In this document: in pieces, positions 45,220 through 53,320 of the stretch
How the letters are laid out: each line of letters opens with the position of its first letter
How positions within the stretch are numbered: position 1 is the stretch's first letter
DNA from: Alteromonas sp. MMG017
GTDB lineage: Bacteria; Pseudomonadota; Gammaproteobacteria; Enterobacterales; Alteromonadaceae
DNA length: 64,000 bases
Reading direction: 5' to 3'
NCBI RefSeq assembly: GCF_018100795.1
Contig: NZ_JAGJDY010000005.1
Coordinates: forward strand, 1 to 64,000
The notes under the pieces: generated by a model
What the model was told of the DNA's origin: nothing
The model's input: only the letters and a program-made list of their open reading frames with translations
Databases searched by the model: none
Translations under genes and position numbers: made by a program

Positions 45220-47049
45220 ATGGACGACAAATCTGGCATACTCGACAAGTTGGGAAGGGGTCTTGATGCTTCGGTATCTAAGCATTATTTGCCCAACGCA
45301 ACGTTAGGTTCTGATAACCCTAATGAGACTGATTCTTCTGCCTATATCCGCGCTATTAGAGCCCGTTTAATTGAACTAGGCTACTTGGGCGAAGGGCACA
45401 AATTTACGAATCGTCATAACCCGCAAATTGACCGCATTCTGATCAAAAAAATAAAGCAGTTTCAACATGATGCTGGTATTACCGAAGACGGTTGGGCCGG
45501 AAAGCTTACATGGCAGGCTTTGGAGTGCCTAGTAAGCTTTGAAAATCAGCAAAGTCCTGCGCTATGGGGAAATGTTTGGCGAAATGCTTCTAGTGAAGAA
45601 TGGAGAAGCTCATGGCAGCAGTCACGGCAGCAATTATCCCAGCAGTTATCGCAGCAGTCACGGCAGCAATTATCCCAGCAGTTATCGCAGCAACCAATAC
45701 AGCGGTCATCCCGGCAACCAATGCAGCGGCCATCCCGGCAACCAATGCAGCGGCCATCACAGCAACCGACACCAGAAAATCAACACCAAGTTTGGCTATT
45801 TAAAGATGGGGTACTACACAACAAAGCAGTGATGCGGGCGGCGTATTGCCGCCTCTATACCCTCGGTTTTTTCTCTGAGTGGGAACCACATCGCATTCAC
45901 ACTAAAACCATAATCAACCCCAGCGATAATGCCGACTTTCAACATGCGATTGACCAGTTTTGTGGGTTTGCCAAGCAACTTAAATTAGTAAAAAGCACGT
46001 GTTCTGGATTAAATATGGACTTACTCAATGCCATGTTTGAATACGACAACATTGTTGCGACGTTAAGCGACAATACATACTTTGACCCTGCAATGACTGC
46101 GTACCCCAAAACGATAGAAGCAATAGCCAGAATAGAGCTTTGGATGCTTGGTTATGATATTTCACCGGGGAAAGATCAAACCATTAGAAGAGCTACAAGA
46201 AGGTTTAAAAAGCGCACTTTTATTAGCGTCTCAAAAACTCAACTTGCGATTAAACAGTTTTATTCTGACTACCCTGTTGTAAGCCTAAGCAATGAAAGTA
46301 ATGATAAAAAAAATAATACCGAAAGCGCTAATAGCACCAGCGGCCACCCACTAAATGCTTATTTAATGGCGGCATTCTCTGCGCTTTCCACCGATGTAGA
46401 AGTGACTGAGAGTGACAATGAAAGTTTAAACGCTTCGGTAAACCAATTATGGCAAAGTAAAAGTAAGCAAAATATGTTAAGAGCGCAGTTTAACAAGCTA
46501 GCCAATGGTATTTTCGACGGATTAAAGCGAATGGTAAGTTGGCTGTTTGGCGCAGTAAAACTTGTGCTTGAAAAAACAAAGGAAGTGATTGCGAACATTG
46601 CACGTTACATTAGCAAAAAAGCACGAACATGTTATTTAAGTGTAGTGAAAGCGTTTGATATTGTTTATTCAGGCATGTCGTATCTAAAGGGGAATGTATT
46701 TCATTATGGCGCTCCCTCTAAAGCTTGCTTTGCTCATGATAATGACTTTGATCAGTTTTGCTGCATAGATCCTATGGCTCAGCCCCACCATATTAGTTTT
46801 GATAGAACCCAGTATGGCTTTCAAGCTAAACTTTATGCCGCAGGACTCACTATTGTTGGTCATCTTTTAGGTATAGCGCAGCGAGTAGTACGAACAATCT
46901 CATCACCGGTGGGGTGGCTTTTAGCCCTGCTTTCATTGGCAAATGTTGCTAACGCAGTAAAAGAAATAAATACGCAAGTTAGGCTTATTGAAAGCTATGA
47001 ACTGGATATTACACACCGGAAGTCTTTGTTTAAAACCCGTATCTCTTAG
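45220..47049 (+). CDS. Large PG-binding-domain protein with Q/S/R repeat tract and hydrophobic C-terminus
   Basis: A 609-residue protein. Residues 42-105 are a typical peptidoglycan-binding domain (RLIELGYLGEG, KKIKQFQHDAGITEDGWAGKLTWQAL). Residues 132-181 are a Gln/Ser/Arg-rich tract from DNA tandem repeats, two 12-residue and three 8-residue units. Two later segments (around 205-260 and 290-345) look like degenerate PG-binding repeats. Residues about 544-580 are hydrophobic (GWLLALLSLANVANAV). No catalytic domain or signal peptide is recognised. A GTG codon precedes the ATG and overlaps the upstream stop. It is the last gene of the cassette; the role is unknown, perhaps wall-targeting of the muramidase. 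Confidence 0.75.
   Translation: MDDKSGILDKLGRGLDASVSKHYLPNATLGSDNPNETDSSAYIRAIRARLIELGYLGEGHKFTNRHNPQIDRILIKKIKQFQHDAGITEDGWAGKLTWQALECLVSFENQQSPALWGNVWRNASSEEWRSSWQQSRQQLSQQLSQQSRQQLSQQLSQQPIQRSSRQPMQRPSRQPMQRPSQQPTPENQHQVWLFKDGVLHNKAVMRAAYCRLYTLGFFSEWEPHRIHTKTIINPSDNADFQHAIDQFCGFAKQLKLVKSTCSGLNMDLLNAMFEYDNIVATLSDNTYFDPAMTAYPKTIEAIARIELWMLGYDISPGKDQTIRRATRRFKKRTFISVSKTQLAIKQFYSDYPVVSLSNESNDKKNNTESANSTSGHPLNAYLMAAFSALSTDVEVTESDNESLNASVNQLWQSKSKQNMLRAQFNKLANGIFDGLKRMVSWLFGAVKLVLEKTKEVIANIARYISKKARTCYLSVVKAFDIVYSGMSYLKGNVFHYGAPSKACFAHDNDFDQFCCIDPMAQPHHISFDRTQYGFQAKLYAAGLTIVGHLLGIAQRVVRTISSPVGWLLALLSLANVANAVKEINTQVRLIESYELDITHRKSLFKTRIS
45615..45686 (+). repeat. Two perfect 36-bp tandem repeats inside the PG-binding protein gene
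   Basis: The 36-base unit starting GCAGCAGTCACGG occurs at 45615-45650 and 45651-45686 without mismatch. It is in frame and encodes a 12-residue Gln/Ser/Arg unit. Such perfect copies point to recent slippage. Confidence 0.9.
45691..45762 (+). repeat. Three 24-bp tandem repeats inside the PG-binding protein gene
   Basis: Units at 45691-45714, 45715-45738 and 45739-45762 (CAACCAATGCAGCGG type) differ by one to three bases and encode the 8-residue unit QPMQRPSR or variants. They directly follow the 36-bp array. Confidence 0.9.
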
Positions 47050-47358
47050 CTTTCTTGCTTTCTTTCCTTCCTTTATCTTCTTTCTCTCCCTTGTCCTCTT
47101 GCTCCTTTATTCCCCACGACCGGTTATTTTCTATATTCACTTATTTCAAACATAAGCTTATGCCTATTGCGGCTTTGAGCGATGGCATGCGGGTGCTAAA
47201 TCTTCAGCATACCTTTGCGTTAAAATTCGTTACCATGGCTTCATTACATTCATTTTAGCAATCAGTGGTATTGCTTGTTGCGCTTACGTAGCAAGGTTGA
47301 CGTGGTTGTATCTTGATAACGTAGAAATTGAGATAGAAGTAAAAGAAAGGATACGTAA
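47050..47358. other. Intergenic region with polypyrimidine tract
   Basis: About 310 bases. The first 70 after the cassette's last stop codon are almost pure C and T on the plus strand (47047-47117). No gene is supported; a short frame inside has no ribosome site. An AAAGGA site precedes the next gene. Confidence 0.6.
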
Positions 47359-48252
47359 ATGAGTAAAAACACCAAGCTGGCCTTCGGCGTAGTGGTAGTA
47401 CTAGGCGTTTGTTATGTAGGCGGCAATATTTATGCTTCAGCAAAAGCTAAAGACGCAGTAGATGAAATGATTGCCGATCTTCCTGCTACCACTCAAGTTT
47501 CTTACGGCGATGTGAGTGCGACTATTTTTGGTGATGTGTCCATTGATGACATTCGCATTGGTGATGACAGGCAAGGGCATATTGTGGTTAAAAACGTTGC
47601 CCTTTCAGGTTTCGAAGAAAAATTAGAAGACTCTACTGAAGGAGAAGTGCACTTTTCTGGCGTCTCGTTTTCTGAATATAAAGGTCATGGTGTTGATGAT
47701 ACGCCCGATGATATTCAAGAAATTTTAGTTCACATGCTGATGAAAGAAGGGAAAACCTTAGATCAACGTTTTGCTTTTGAAGTAAACGAAGATGACAATG
47801 AATACCGTATTAAAGAGCTGACCTTCGATGTGGAAGACGCAGGACGCATTTCACTTTCTACCGACCTTTTCACAAAAGCCCCAATATCAGCAGCGCCCGA
47901 ACTTATGGCACAACACTTAATGGCGGCGATAGAAATTGGTGAGTTTACCCTTTCGTTAGAAGAGGATGGGTTGGTTGATAGGTTGTTTGCCCCACAAGTT
48001 ACTGACGAGAAAAGCCTTGATGATTTGCGCGCAGAAGCGATAGATGGATTGAAAAGCGCATTGAAGCAGGCCGAACCGCAAAGAAAAATGCTATTAGAAG
48101 GAACAATCGCGTTACTCGAAGGGGACGAAGTTACGTTGTATCGCAAAAATGATGAGCCTTTTTCCATAGTGCCTATGACGATGATGGCAGGCCCTAATGG
48201 CGCGCTGTCTACTTTCATACGAGATGGCAAGTTTCAAATTGAGGTAAATTAG
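47359..48252 (+). CDS. Signal-anchored periplasmic protein, AsmA/YdgA-like, function unknown
   Basis: A 297-residue protein with an N-terminal hydrophobic anchor (about residues 7-27) and a large acidic periplasmic domain. The repeated short strands (GDVSATIFGDVSIDDIRIGD) recall the start of AsmA/YdgA-type beta-rich domains that bridge the envelope, but the match is loose. A helical segment covers about residues 215-265. AAAGGA precedes the ATG. The gene stands alone before a bidirectional hairpin. Confidence 0.72.
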   Translation: MSKNTKLAFGVVVVLGVCYVGGNIYASAKAKDAVDEMIADLPATTQVSYGDVSATIFGDVSIDDIRIGDDRQGHIVVKNVALSGFEEKLEDSTEGEVHFSGVSFSEYKGHGVDDTPDDIQEILVHMLMKEGKTLDQRFAFEVNEDDNEYRIKELTFDVEDAGRISLSTDLFTKAPISAAPELMAQHLMAAIEIGEFTLSLEEDGLVDRLFAPQVTDEKSLDDLRAEAIDGLKSALKQAEPQRKMLLEGTIALLEGDEVTLYRKNDEPFSIVPMTMMAGPNGALSTFIRDGKFQIEVN

Positions 48253-48310
48253 CGGCTAAGTTGCTAAAGAGTGGTTAGTTGTAAAACAACCCTTAAAATC
48301 TCAATATTCA

Positions 48311-48336
48311 GGCTGTTAACTGTTATGTTGACAGCC
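48311..48336. terminator. Bidirectional hairpin between convergent genes
   Basis: GGCTGTTAAC pairs with GTTGACAGCC through one G-T wobble around a 6-base loop, followed by GTTTAAATT on the plus side. It lies between the envelope protein gene and the GST gene, which converge. Confidence 0.75.
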
Positions 48337-48351
48337 GTTTAAATTATTAGT

Positions 48352-49113
48352 TTAGGGCTTCCACAATTCATACTGTGTCATCACCTTATTAAACATAACA
48401 CTTTGCAAATACCCGTTTAGCCACTGCTTTAGGTTTGGGTAGGGCGATTCTCGATACCACTTTCGTTCAACTTTCGAAAACTGACGAATGAACGGTAGTA
48501 GGGCGATGTCTGCTAAGCTTTCTTTTGCGCCGAAAATAAATCCCTTCGATTGGCCTTCTTCCAAACCTCCATCAGTGTTACCACCACCTAAACGGTCTTC
48601 CAAATCTTGGATGTATGCCTCGCAGGCTTGCCTGCACTCAACTACGTTGTTTTCACGATAACGTTTAGCGCATTTGTAGGCATTTAACTGAGTTTTGAAT
48701 CCATCATCGAATGTTGCAATTAATGCTAGCATGGCAGGCAGGGCGGCAGTGTCTTGCTGATGCAGTAGGTCTTCGGGATCGTTTTGATGCAGGGCCCATA
48801 GCATCACATCTAAGCTTTCATCTATTACTGTATTGGTGCCGTCTGCATTTGGCAATACTAGCGTGGGCACGGTACCTTTAGCTGAGGCCTCAATCATGGC
48901 ATCAGGTTTATTGCTTAACACCACTTCGCGCACTTCAACGTCTTGCGCCGCTTTATATAAACCAATTCTTCCGCGCATTGCATAAGGGCAATTGCGTAAA
49001 GAGTAGAGTATGGGGCGCTGATCCCTGCGAGACTCGGGTTTAACACCATGTTGTTGTGAAAATTCAGTCGCGAATTCTGATTTTGCTTCTGGCATTGGGG
49101 GTTTTATCTCCAT
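48352..49113 (-). CDS. Glutathione S-transferase family protein
   Basis: A 253-residue protein. After an unusually long polar N-terminus (about 32 residues), the thioredoxin-like GST domain begins at ILYSLRNCPYAMRGR, with the cysteine near residue 43 in the active-site position, then GTVPTLVLP with cis-proline and IDESLDVMLWAL with the Glu-Ser pair that binds glutathione. The C-terminal half is the usual helical domain. The Cys-type site suggests an omega/beta-like or thiol-transferase activity. GAGG precedes the ATG. Substrate unknown. Confidence 0.88.
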   Translation of the reverse strand: MEIKPPMPEAKSEFATEFSQQHGVKPESRRDQRPILYSLRNCPYAMRGRIGLYKAAQDVEVREVVLSNKPDAMIEASAKGTVPTLVLPNADGTNTVIDESLDVMLWALHQNDPEDLLHQQDTAALPAMLALIATFDDGFKTQLNAYKCAKRYRENNVVECRQACEAYIQDLEDRLGGGNTDGGLEEGQSKGFIFGAKESLADIALLPFIRQFSKVERKWYRESPYPNLKQWLNGYLQSVMFNKVMTQYELWKP

Positions 49114-49203
49114 TTACCTCGATTAATCTGCCGTTATGATATTCATTGGGCAAATATGTAGGTAAAATCCTCGGCATAAAGTTTCCCACAATATAGCATC
49201 TAG

Positions 49204-51579
49204 ATGAACAGTACTCACACGAATCCGAAAATTGAATTATTAGCCCCAGGTGGCGATGTTGATGCGATTAAAGCCGCCATTATTGCAGGCGCCAACGCGG
49301 TGTACTGCGGGTTAGATAATTTTAACGCTCGAAATCGTGCGTCTAATATTTCATTCGATGCGTTAATTGGCGTTATTCGATTGGCGCATCAGTATGACTG
49401 CGAAATATTTCTGACGTTGAATATCGTTATTCTGGAAAAAGAATTTCCAACGCTTGCCAAGCTATTAAGTAAATTGGTTAATACCACGCTTGATGGTGTG
49501 ATTGTGCAAGATATTGGTATGTTCAACCTTATCAAAAAGCATTTTCCTACATTAGATATTCATGCTTCTACCCAGATGACTACACATAACGTGGGGCAAA
49601 TACCTTTTCTTAAAAAGCTAGGGGCATCACGGGTTAACTTATCTAGAGAGTTGAACCTACGAGAAATTACTGCCATTGCCAAGGTTAGCCGCGAGCATGA
49701 CGTGCTAACCGAAGTGTTTGTGCATGGTTCTTTATGTGTGGCGTTTTCAGGTTTATGTTATTCAACCTCTGCCAGTGCGGGGAACTCGGGTAACCGAGGC
49801 CGTTGCAGTCAGGCTTGCCGCGAAGAATACGAAACCACAGAATCTGGACATAACTTCCCGTTAAATATTAAAGATAACTCGGCGTTTTTCGACCTGCCAG
49901 CATTAATAGAAGCTGGCGTGTACTCGTTTAAAGTAGAGGGTCGGATTAAAGGCGCAAGTTACGTTCATACAGTCATCGACAGTTTTAGAAAGCAGATTGA
50001 TGGCTTTTTGGAAACCGGTGAATTATTAGAAGACGGCGAACGCCTTTATAAGGTATTTAACCGAGACTTTTCTAACGCGTTCTTGCGTGGCGATTTGAAT
50101 CAATCGATGTTTATTGATAATCCACGCGATAACTCAAAAAATCATGCCATCGAAAAAGCGGTTCAAACGGAGAGCACAAGCGATGCGTCTTCCAAAGATG
50201 TTAACCGTATTTCAGTGGTGCAAATACAAGAAGTGAAACAAACCCTTTATCAAGAAAAGAACGAACTACACGACTTGGTAAGAGAAAAAATTCAGTATTT
50301 ATCTATCGATAAAATACCTACTACGCTAGTGTTTTCGGGTGAAGAGGGAAGTTGTTTAACCCTCACTATTAAAACCCATGGTTTAGCAGCTGGCCAGTCG
50401 ACTAATACTGAAGGCGGCTCTGTTAAAGACGACATCAATTCAATTGCCCCTAAAACCATTACGCTGCGTTCTGAAGGTGTGTTGTCTAAAAGCGAGAAAA
50501 ACGCGTTAGACGAAACCTTGTTAGAGAAACGTTTTAGAAGTTTAGGCACGGGCGAATACAGTATTAGTGGCCTTGAACTTGAGCAATTAGGTACTGGCCT
50601 TAGTTTGCCATTTCGCGATGTAACGGCGCTTAAAAACGAAGCCATGAAGCAGCTTAATGGTGAACAGTCGTTAATACCTGAAGTGATATTACCAAAACTC
50701 ACGAGTTACCCTAAAAGCGAAGCCGATAAGCCGCCAGCGCTTTCGTTGCTAATCTGTGATGAGGCAGACGTGCATTTAGCCGATGCAACGGATGCTGACA
50801 TTTACTTTAAATTACCTGATGCCTACAAGCGCAATTGCACCAAGTATGTTGGTTTCTTAAAAGATAACCCACGTTTGATACCTTGGTTCCCCGCAGTGCT
50901 TATTGGTAAAGACTACGATGTGGCAGTGAACATACTTGAACAAGTTATGCCGCCATTAATTGTGACCAACAATACTGGAATTGCCTTTAAAGCGAATGAA
51001 CTAGGTATTAAGTGGATTGCAGGGCCTTTCTTAAATACCACTAACTCGTATGCATTGATGGCCATGAAAGAAGACTTCGATTGTCATGGTGCGTTTATTT
51101 CAAACGAGTTAAATCGAATGCAAATGAAGAACATTGCACGGCCTGAAAACTTCAAACTGTTCTACAGCATTTATCATCCTATATTGTTGATGACCAGCAG
51201 ACAGTGTTTCTTCCAGCAAAGTGTAGGTTGCGAAAAACCGCGTATCGATAACGGGTGTATGCTCTCTTGCGACAAATCAACCAGCATTACTAATATGAAA
51301 GGTATGTCGTTCGCCATCGATAAACAAAAAGCCGGTTATCCGAGCATTTATAACGAAGATCAGTTCTTAAATATGGAAGTCATGAACGATTTATCTGACT
51401 TGTTCGACGGCTTTATGATTGATTTAACCAACATTGGTGCGGGAGACAAAGTATCGCCAGACAAAGTAGCGTTAATTCGACAATTCGAACAGCTATTGGC
51501 CGGTGATAAGCAGGTAGAAGATACGCTAAATAGTATGGTGCCAGCTTCCACAGTAAGCCAGTACCACGCTGGATTATAA
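49204..51579 (+). CDS. U32 family protein, RlhA-like (probable rRNA hydroxylation)
   Basis: A 791-residue U32 protein. It begins with IELLAPGGDVDAIKAAIIAGANAVYCGL, the U32 TIM-barrel start. A four-cysteine cluster runs from Cys178 (GSLCVAFSGLC) to RGRCSQAC, as expected for an iron-sulphur site. The centre matches the collagenase-like DUF3656 region of E. coli RlhA (YdcP), which makes 5-hydroxycytidine in 23S rRNA. A second cysteine-rich segment (RQCFFQQSVGCEKP to CMLSCDK) near residues 660-690 and the greater length distinguish it from E. coli RlhA. The rRNA role is inferred from family. Confidence 0.85.
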   Translation: MNSTHTNPKIELLAPGGDVDAIKAAIIAGANAVYCGLDNFNARNRASNISFDALIGVIRLAHQYDCEIFLTLNIVILEKEFPTLAKLLSKLVNTTLDGVIVQDIGMFNLIKKHFPTLDIHASTQMTTHNVGQIPFLKKLGASRVNLSRELNLREITAIAKVSREHDVLTEVFVHGSLCVAFSGLCYSTSASAGNSGNRGRCSQACREEYETTESGHNFPLNIKDNSAFFDLPALIEAGVYSFKVEGRIKGASYVHTVIDSFRKQIDGFLETGELLEDGERLYKVFNRDFSNAFLRGDLNQSMFIDNPRDNSKNHAIEKAVQTESTSDASSKDVNRISVVQIQEVKQTLYQEKNELHDLVREKIQYLSIDKIPTTLVFSGEEGSCLTLTIKTHGLAAGQSTNTEGGSVKDDINSIAPKTITLRSEGVLSKSEKNALDETLLEKRFRSLGTGEYSISGLELEQLGTGLSLPFRDVTALKNEAMKQLNGEQSLIPEVILPKLTSYPKSEADKPPALSLLICDEADVHLADATDADIYFKLPDAYKRNCTKYVGFLKDNPRLIPWFPAVLIGKDYDVAVNILEQVMPPLIVTNNTGIAFKANELGIKWIAGPFLNTTNSYALMAMKEDFDCHGAFISNELNRMQMKNIARPENFKLFYSIYHPILLMTSRQCFFQQSVGCEKPRIDNGCMLSCDKSTSITNMKGMSFAIDKQKAGYPSIYNEDQFLNMEVMNDLSDLFDGFMIDLTNIGAGDKVSPDKVALIRQFEQLLAGDKQVEDTLNSMVPASTVSQYHAGL

Positions 51580-51607
51580 GCTAGCGCATACCCGTGTAAG
51601 CATTAAT

Positions 51608-51644
51608 AAAAGCCCTTGGTTGTTACAAAACACCAAGGGCTTTT
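51608..51644. terminator. Bidirectional intrinsic terminator
   Basis: AAAAGCCCTTGGT pairs with ACCAAGGGCTTTT around an 11-base loop, with T tracts in both directions. It serves the U32 gene and the convergent thioesterase gene, whose stop is 8 bases further on. Confidence 0.93.
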
Positions 51645-51651
51645 TTGTATC

Positions 51652-52224
51652 TTACTCTTGGGTATAAGACGCATCTTTATCGAAAGTAATGGTACAGCGC
51701 TGGTTATCAAGCAATACAAAATCTGCTTTTGGAATGAAGTCGTCGTGTTCTTTTTGTATTCTAGCCTGCGCTTCACGTTTTACTTTATTACGCTTAATCG
51801 TTGTTACAAAGTGGCGCATTTCGTGCGGGTTGCTGAGTTCCAATTCTGGCACTTTTACCGGCACACCGTTGTCGTCTTTAGCGACCATAGTGAAAAAACT
51901 GTTGTTGGTGTGCTTCACTTTATTGTTCTTGATATTCTCAGACGTGACTTTTATACCAACCACCAAAGAAGTGTTGCCAACGTAGTGCACGGTAGCGTCT
52001 AGCGATAATAATTCGCCCACTTCCACAGGCTGTAAAAACTCAACGCCATCTACCGTAACCGTTACGCAATAGGCGCCGGCATGTTTACTGGCACAGGCGT
52101 AGGCCACTTTATCCATTAAAGACAAGATAATACCGCCATGGACTTTTCCGCCAAAGTTGGCAAATGAAGGTACCATTAGCTCAGTTAAACGTGTTCTTGA
52201 AAATGCGACAGTACGTGGGCTCAT
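51652..52224 (-). CDS. Acyl-CoA thioesterase, hotdog fold
   Basis: A 190-residue hotdog-fold protein. The segment FGGKVHGGIILSLMDKVAYACASKHAG holds the conserved glycine-rich turn and catalytic Asp of YciA/BFIT-type thioesterases (in pieces HGGIILSLMDK and ACASKH). The last 50 residues form a charged extension beyond the usual 130-150-residue domain. It hydrolyses acyl-CoA to free acid and CoA in the cytosol; chain-length preference is unknown. AAAGGT precedes the ATG. Confidence 0.9.
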   Translation of the reverse strand: MSPRTVAFSRTRLTELMVPSFANFGGKVHGGIILSLMDKVAYACASKHAGAYCVTVTVDGVEFLQPVEVGELLSLDATVHYVGNTSLVVGIKVTSENIKNNKVKHTNNSFFTMVAKDDNGVPVKVPELELSNPHEMRHFVTTIKRNKVKREAQARIQKEHDDFIPKADFVLLDNQRCTITFDKDASYTQE

Positions 52225-52364
52225 AGTTAACCTTTATATTTTTATAGTTGATGTAGTTGTAGGGTAAATTGCTTTTTAGGGTAATGCTTTTAGGGTAATA
52301 GTTAGGTTGCTTGTTAGGTAAAGCCCTACTATAGCAGTGGGAATTCAAGCATCAATATTTAATA

Positions 52365-52390
52365 AAAGAAGGGAAGGCATTCCCTTCTTT
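52365..52390. terminator. Intrinsic terminator after the DUF985 gene
   Basis: AAAGAAGGGAA pairs with TTCCCTTCTTT around GGCA. On the minus strand it follows the DUF985 lipoprotein stop by about 105 bases and ends in TTTTATT; the plus side also has CTTTTTG. Confidence 0.75.
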
Positions 52391-52495
52391 CTTTTTGATT
52401 TTTTCCACGAGTGCAAACATAAGCGCAAAGAGGTACAAGCATTTTAGGTATAAGCTCGCTTAGTCTTTAGCTTCGAATACGTTGAGTTAATTCAC

Positions 52496-53149
52496 CTATC
52501 GCGTTAATGAAGTAATGAGTTCATCGTGTTGAGGAAATTGCTTAATTAACTCTGCTCGTTCGCCTAATTGCATATCGATATATTCGAAGCCAGGCGCTAC
52601 CGCTTCCCCTATAAGGCCATAACCATACGGGCCTGTAGTCAGTATTTTTGATGCCTTCCAAGTTCCGCCTTTCACCACCATTTGCATCTTATGGCCTTGC
52701 GTCGGATCGGGCCCTAATACATGAGTTTCAAGGCTGCCATCTTGGTTAATGAGGTAATACGTAATAGGGTCTCCCATGTGAAAGTAATGCATGATGTCAG
52801 AGCGATTCATATGAAAATGCCCAATAGGGGATTTGGCACTTAGCAGGTAATAAATAGAGGTCATATTCACTCTTTCGCCGTTATCTGTACTTATTAGCGG
52901 CCTGTGATCTGCTTTAAACGTTTGGCGAAAGAAGCCGCCTTCAACGTGGCCGGTTAAATCAAGGGACTCGATTAATTGTTCTGCGGTGAGTTTCTTATCT
53001 AATGACGTTACAGCTTGCGTAGTGCTAGCAACATGAGTATCAGCAACGTGAGTACTAGTAACATTAGTACAGGCACTTAACAGGGTACACGGTAAGGTTA
53101 CTGACAAAACAAAGGGCAGAGCGGATTTTTTGGTTTTAATATTAAGCAT
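52496..53149 (-). CDS. DUF985 cupin lipoprotein
   Basis: A 217-residue protein with a lipoprotein signal (LLSAC, Cys27), then a Thr/Val/Ala-rich linker with imperfect repeats of T-H-V-A, then a DUF985 cupin domain from about residue 55. The cupin shows GHVEGGFFRQTFKA, SIYYLLSAKSPIGHFHMNRSD and YFHMGDPITYYLI, with the His residues of the putative metal site. DUF985 proteins are usually cytosolic and uncharacterised, so lipidation is unusual. Alone on its strand. Confidence 0.85.
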   Translation of the reverse strand: MLNIKTKKSALPFVLSVTLPCTLLSACTNVTSTHVADTHVASTTQAVTSLDKKLTAEQLIESLDLTGHVEGGFFRQTFKADHRPLISTDNGERVNMTSIYYLLSAKSPIGHFHMNRSDIMHYFHMGDPITYYLINQDGSLETHVLGPDPTQGHKMQMVVKGGTWKASKILTTGPYGYGLIGEAVAPGFEYIDMQLGERAELIKQFPQHDELITSLTR

Positions 53150-53320
53150 AGTAGCGCCATAATGTAATACGTAGATTCGTTTTCTAGCATACCTAGATAA
53201 ACAAAAAAATATTAGCTTTTTCAGGCGCCAGAAAAGTAATCACATGGCATGTATTGGCACAGTGGCAGTTTAGCAAAAAGACAAGTACACAATTGAAAGG
53301 GTAGAAAAGAGAAGGCGGGT

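Noticed and set aside
45615..45762. CRISPR-like array
   Set aside because: Repeats are contiguous without spacers, are in frame and inside a coding region, and no cas genes are present.
45590..45803. Alanine/threonine-rich frames on both strands over the repeat tract
   Set aside because: They are low-complexity shadows of the tandem repeats inside the 609-residue gene.
47055..47258. Serine/leucine-rich 67-codon frame
   Set aside because: It is the translation of the polypyrimidine tract, with no ribosome site.
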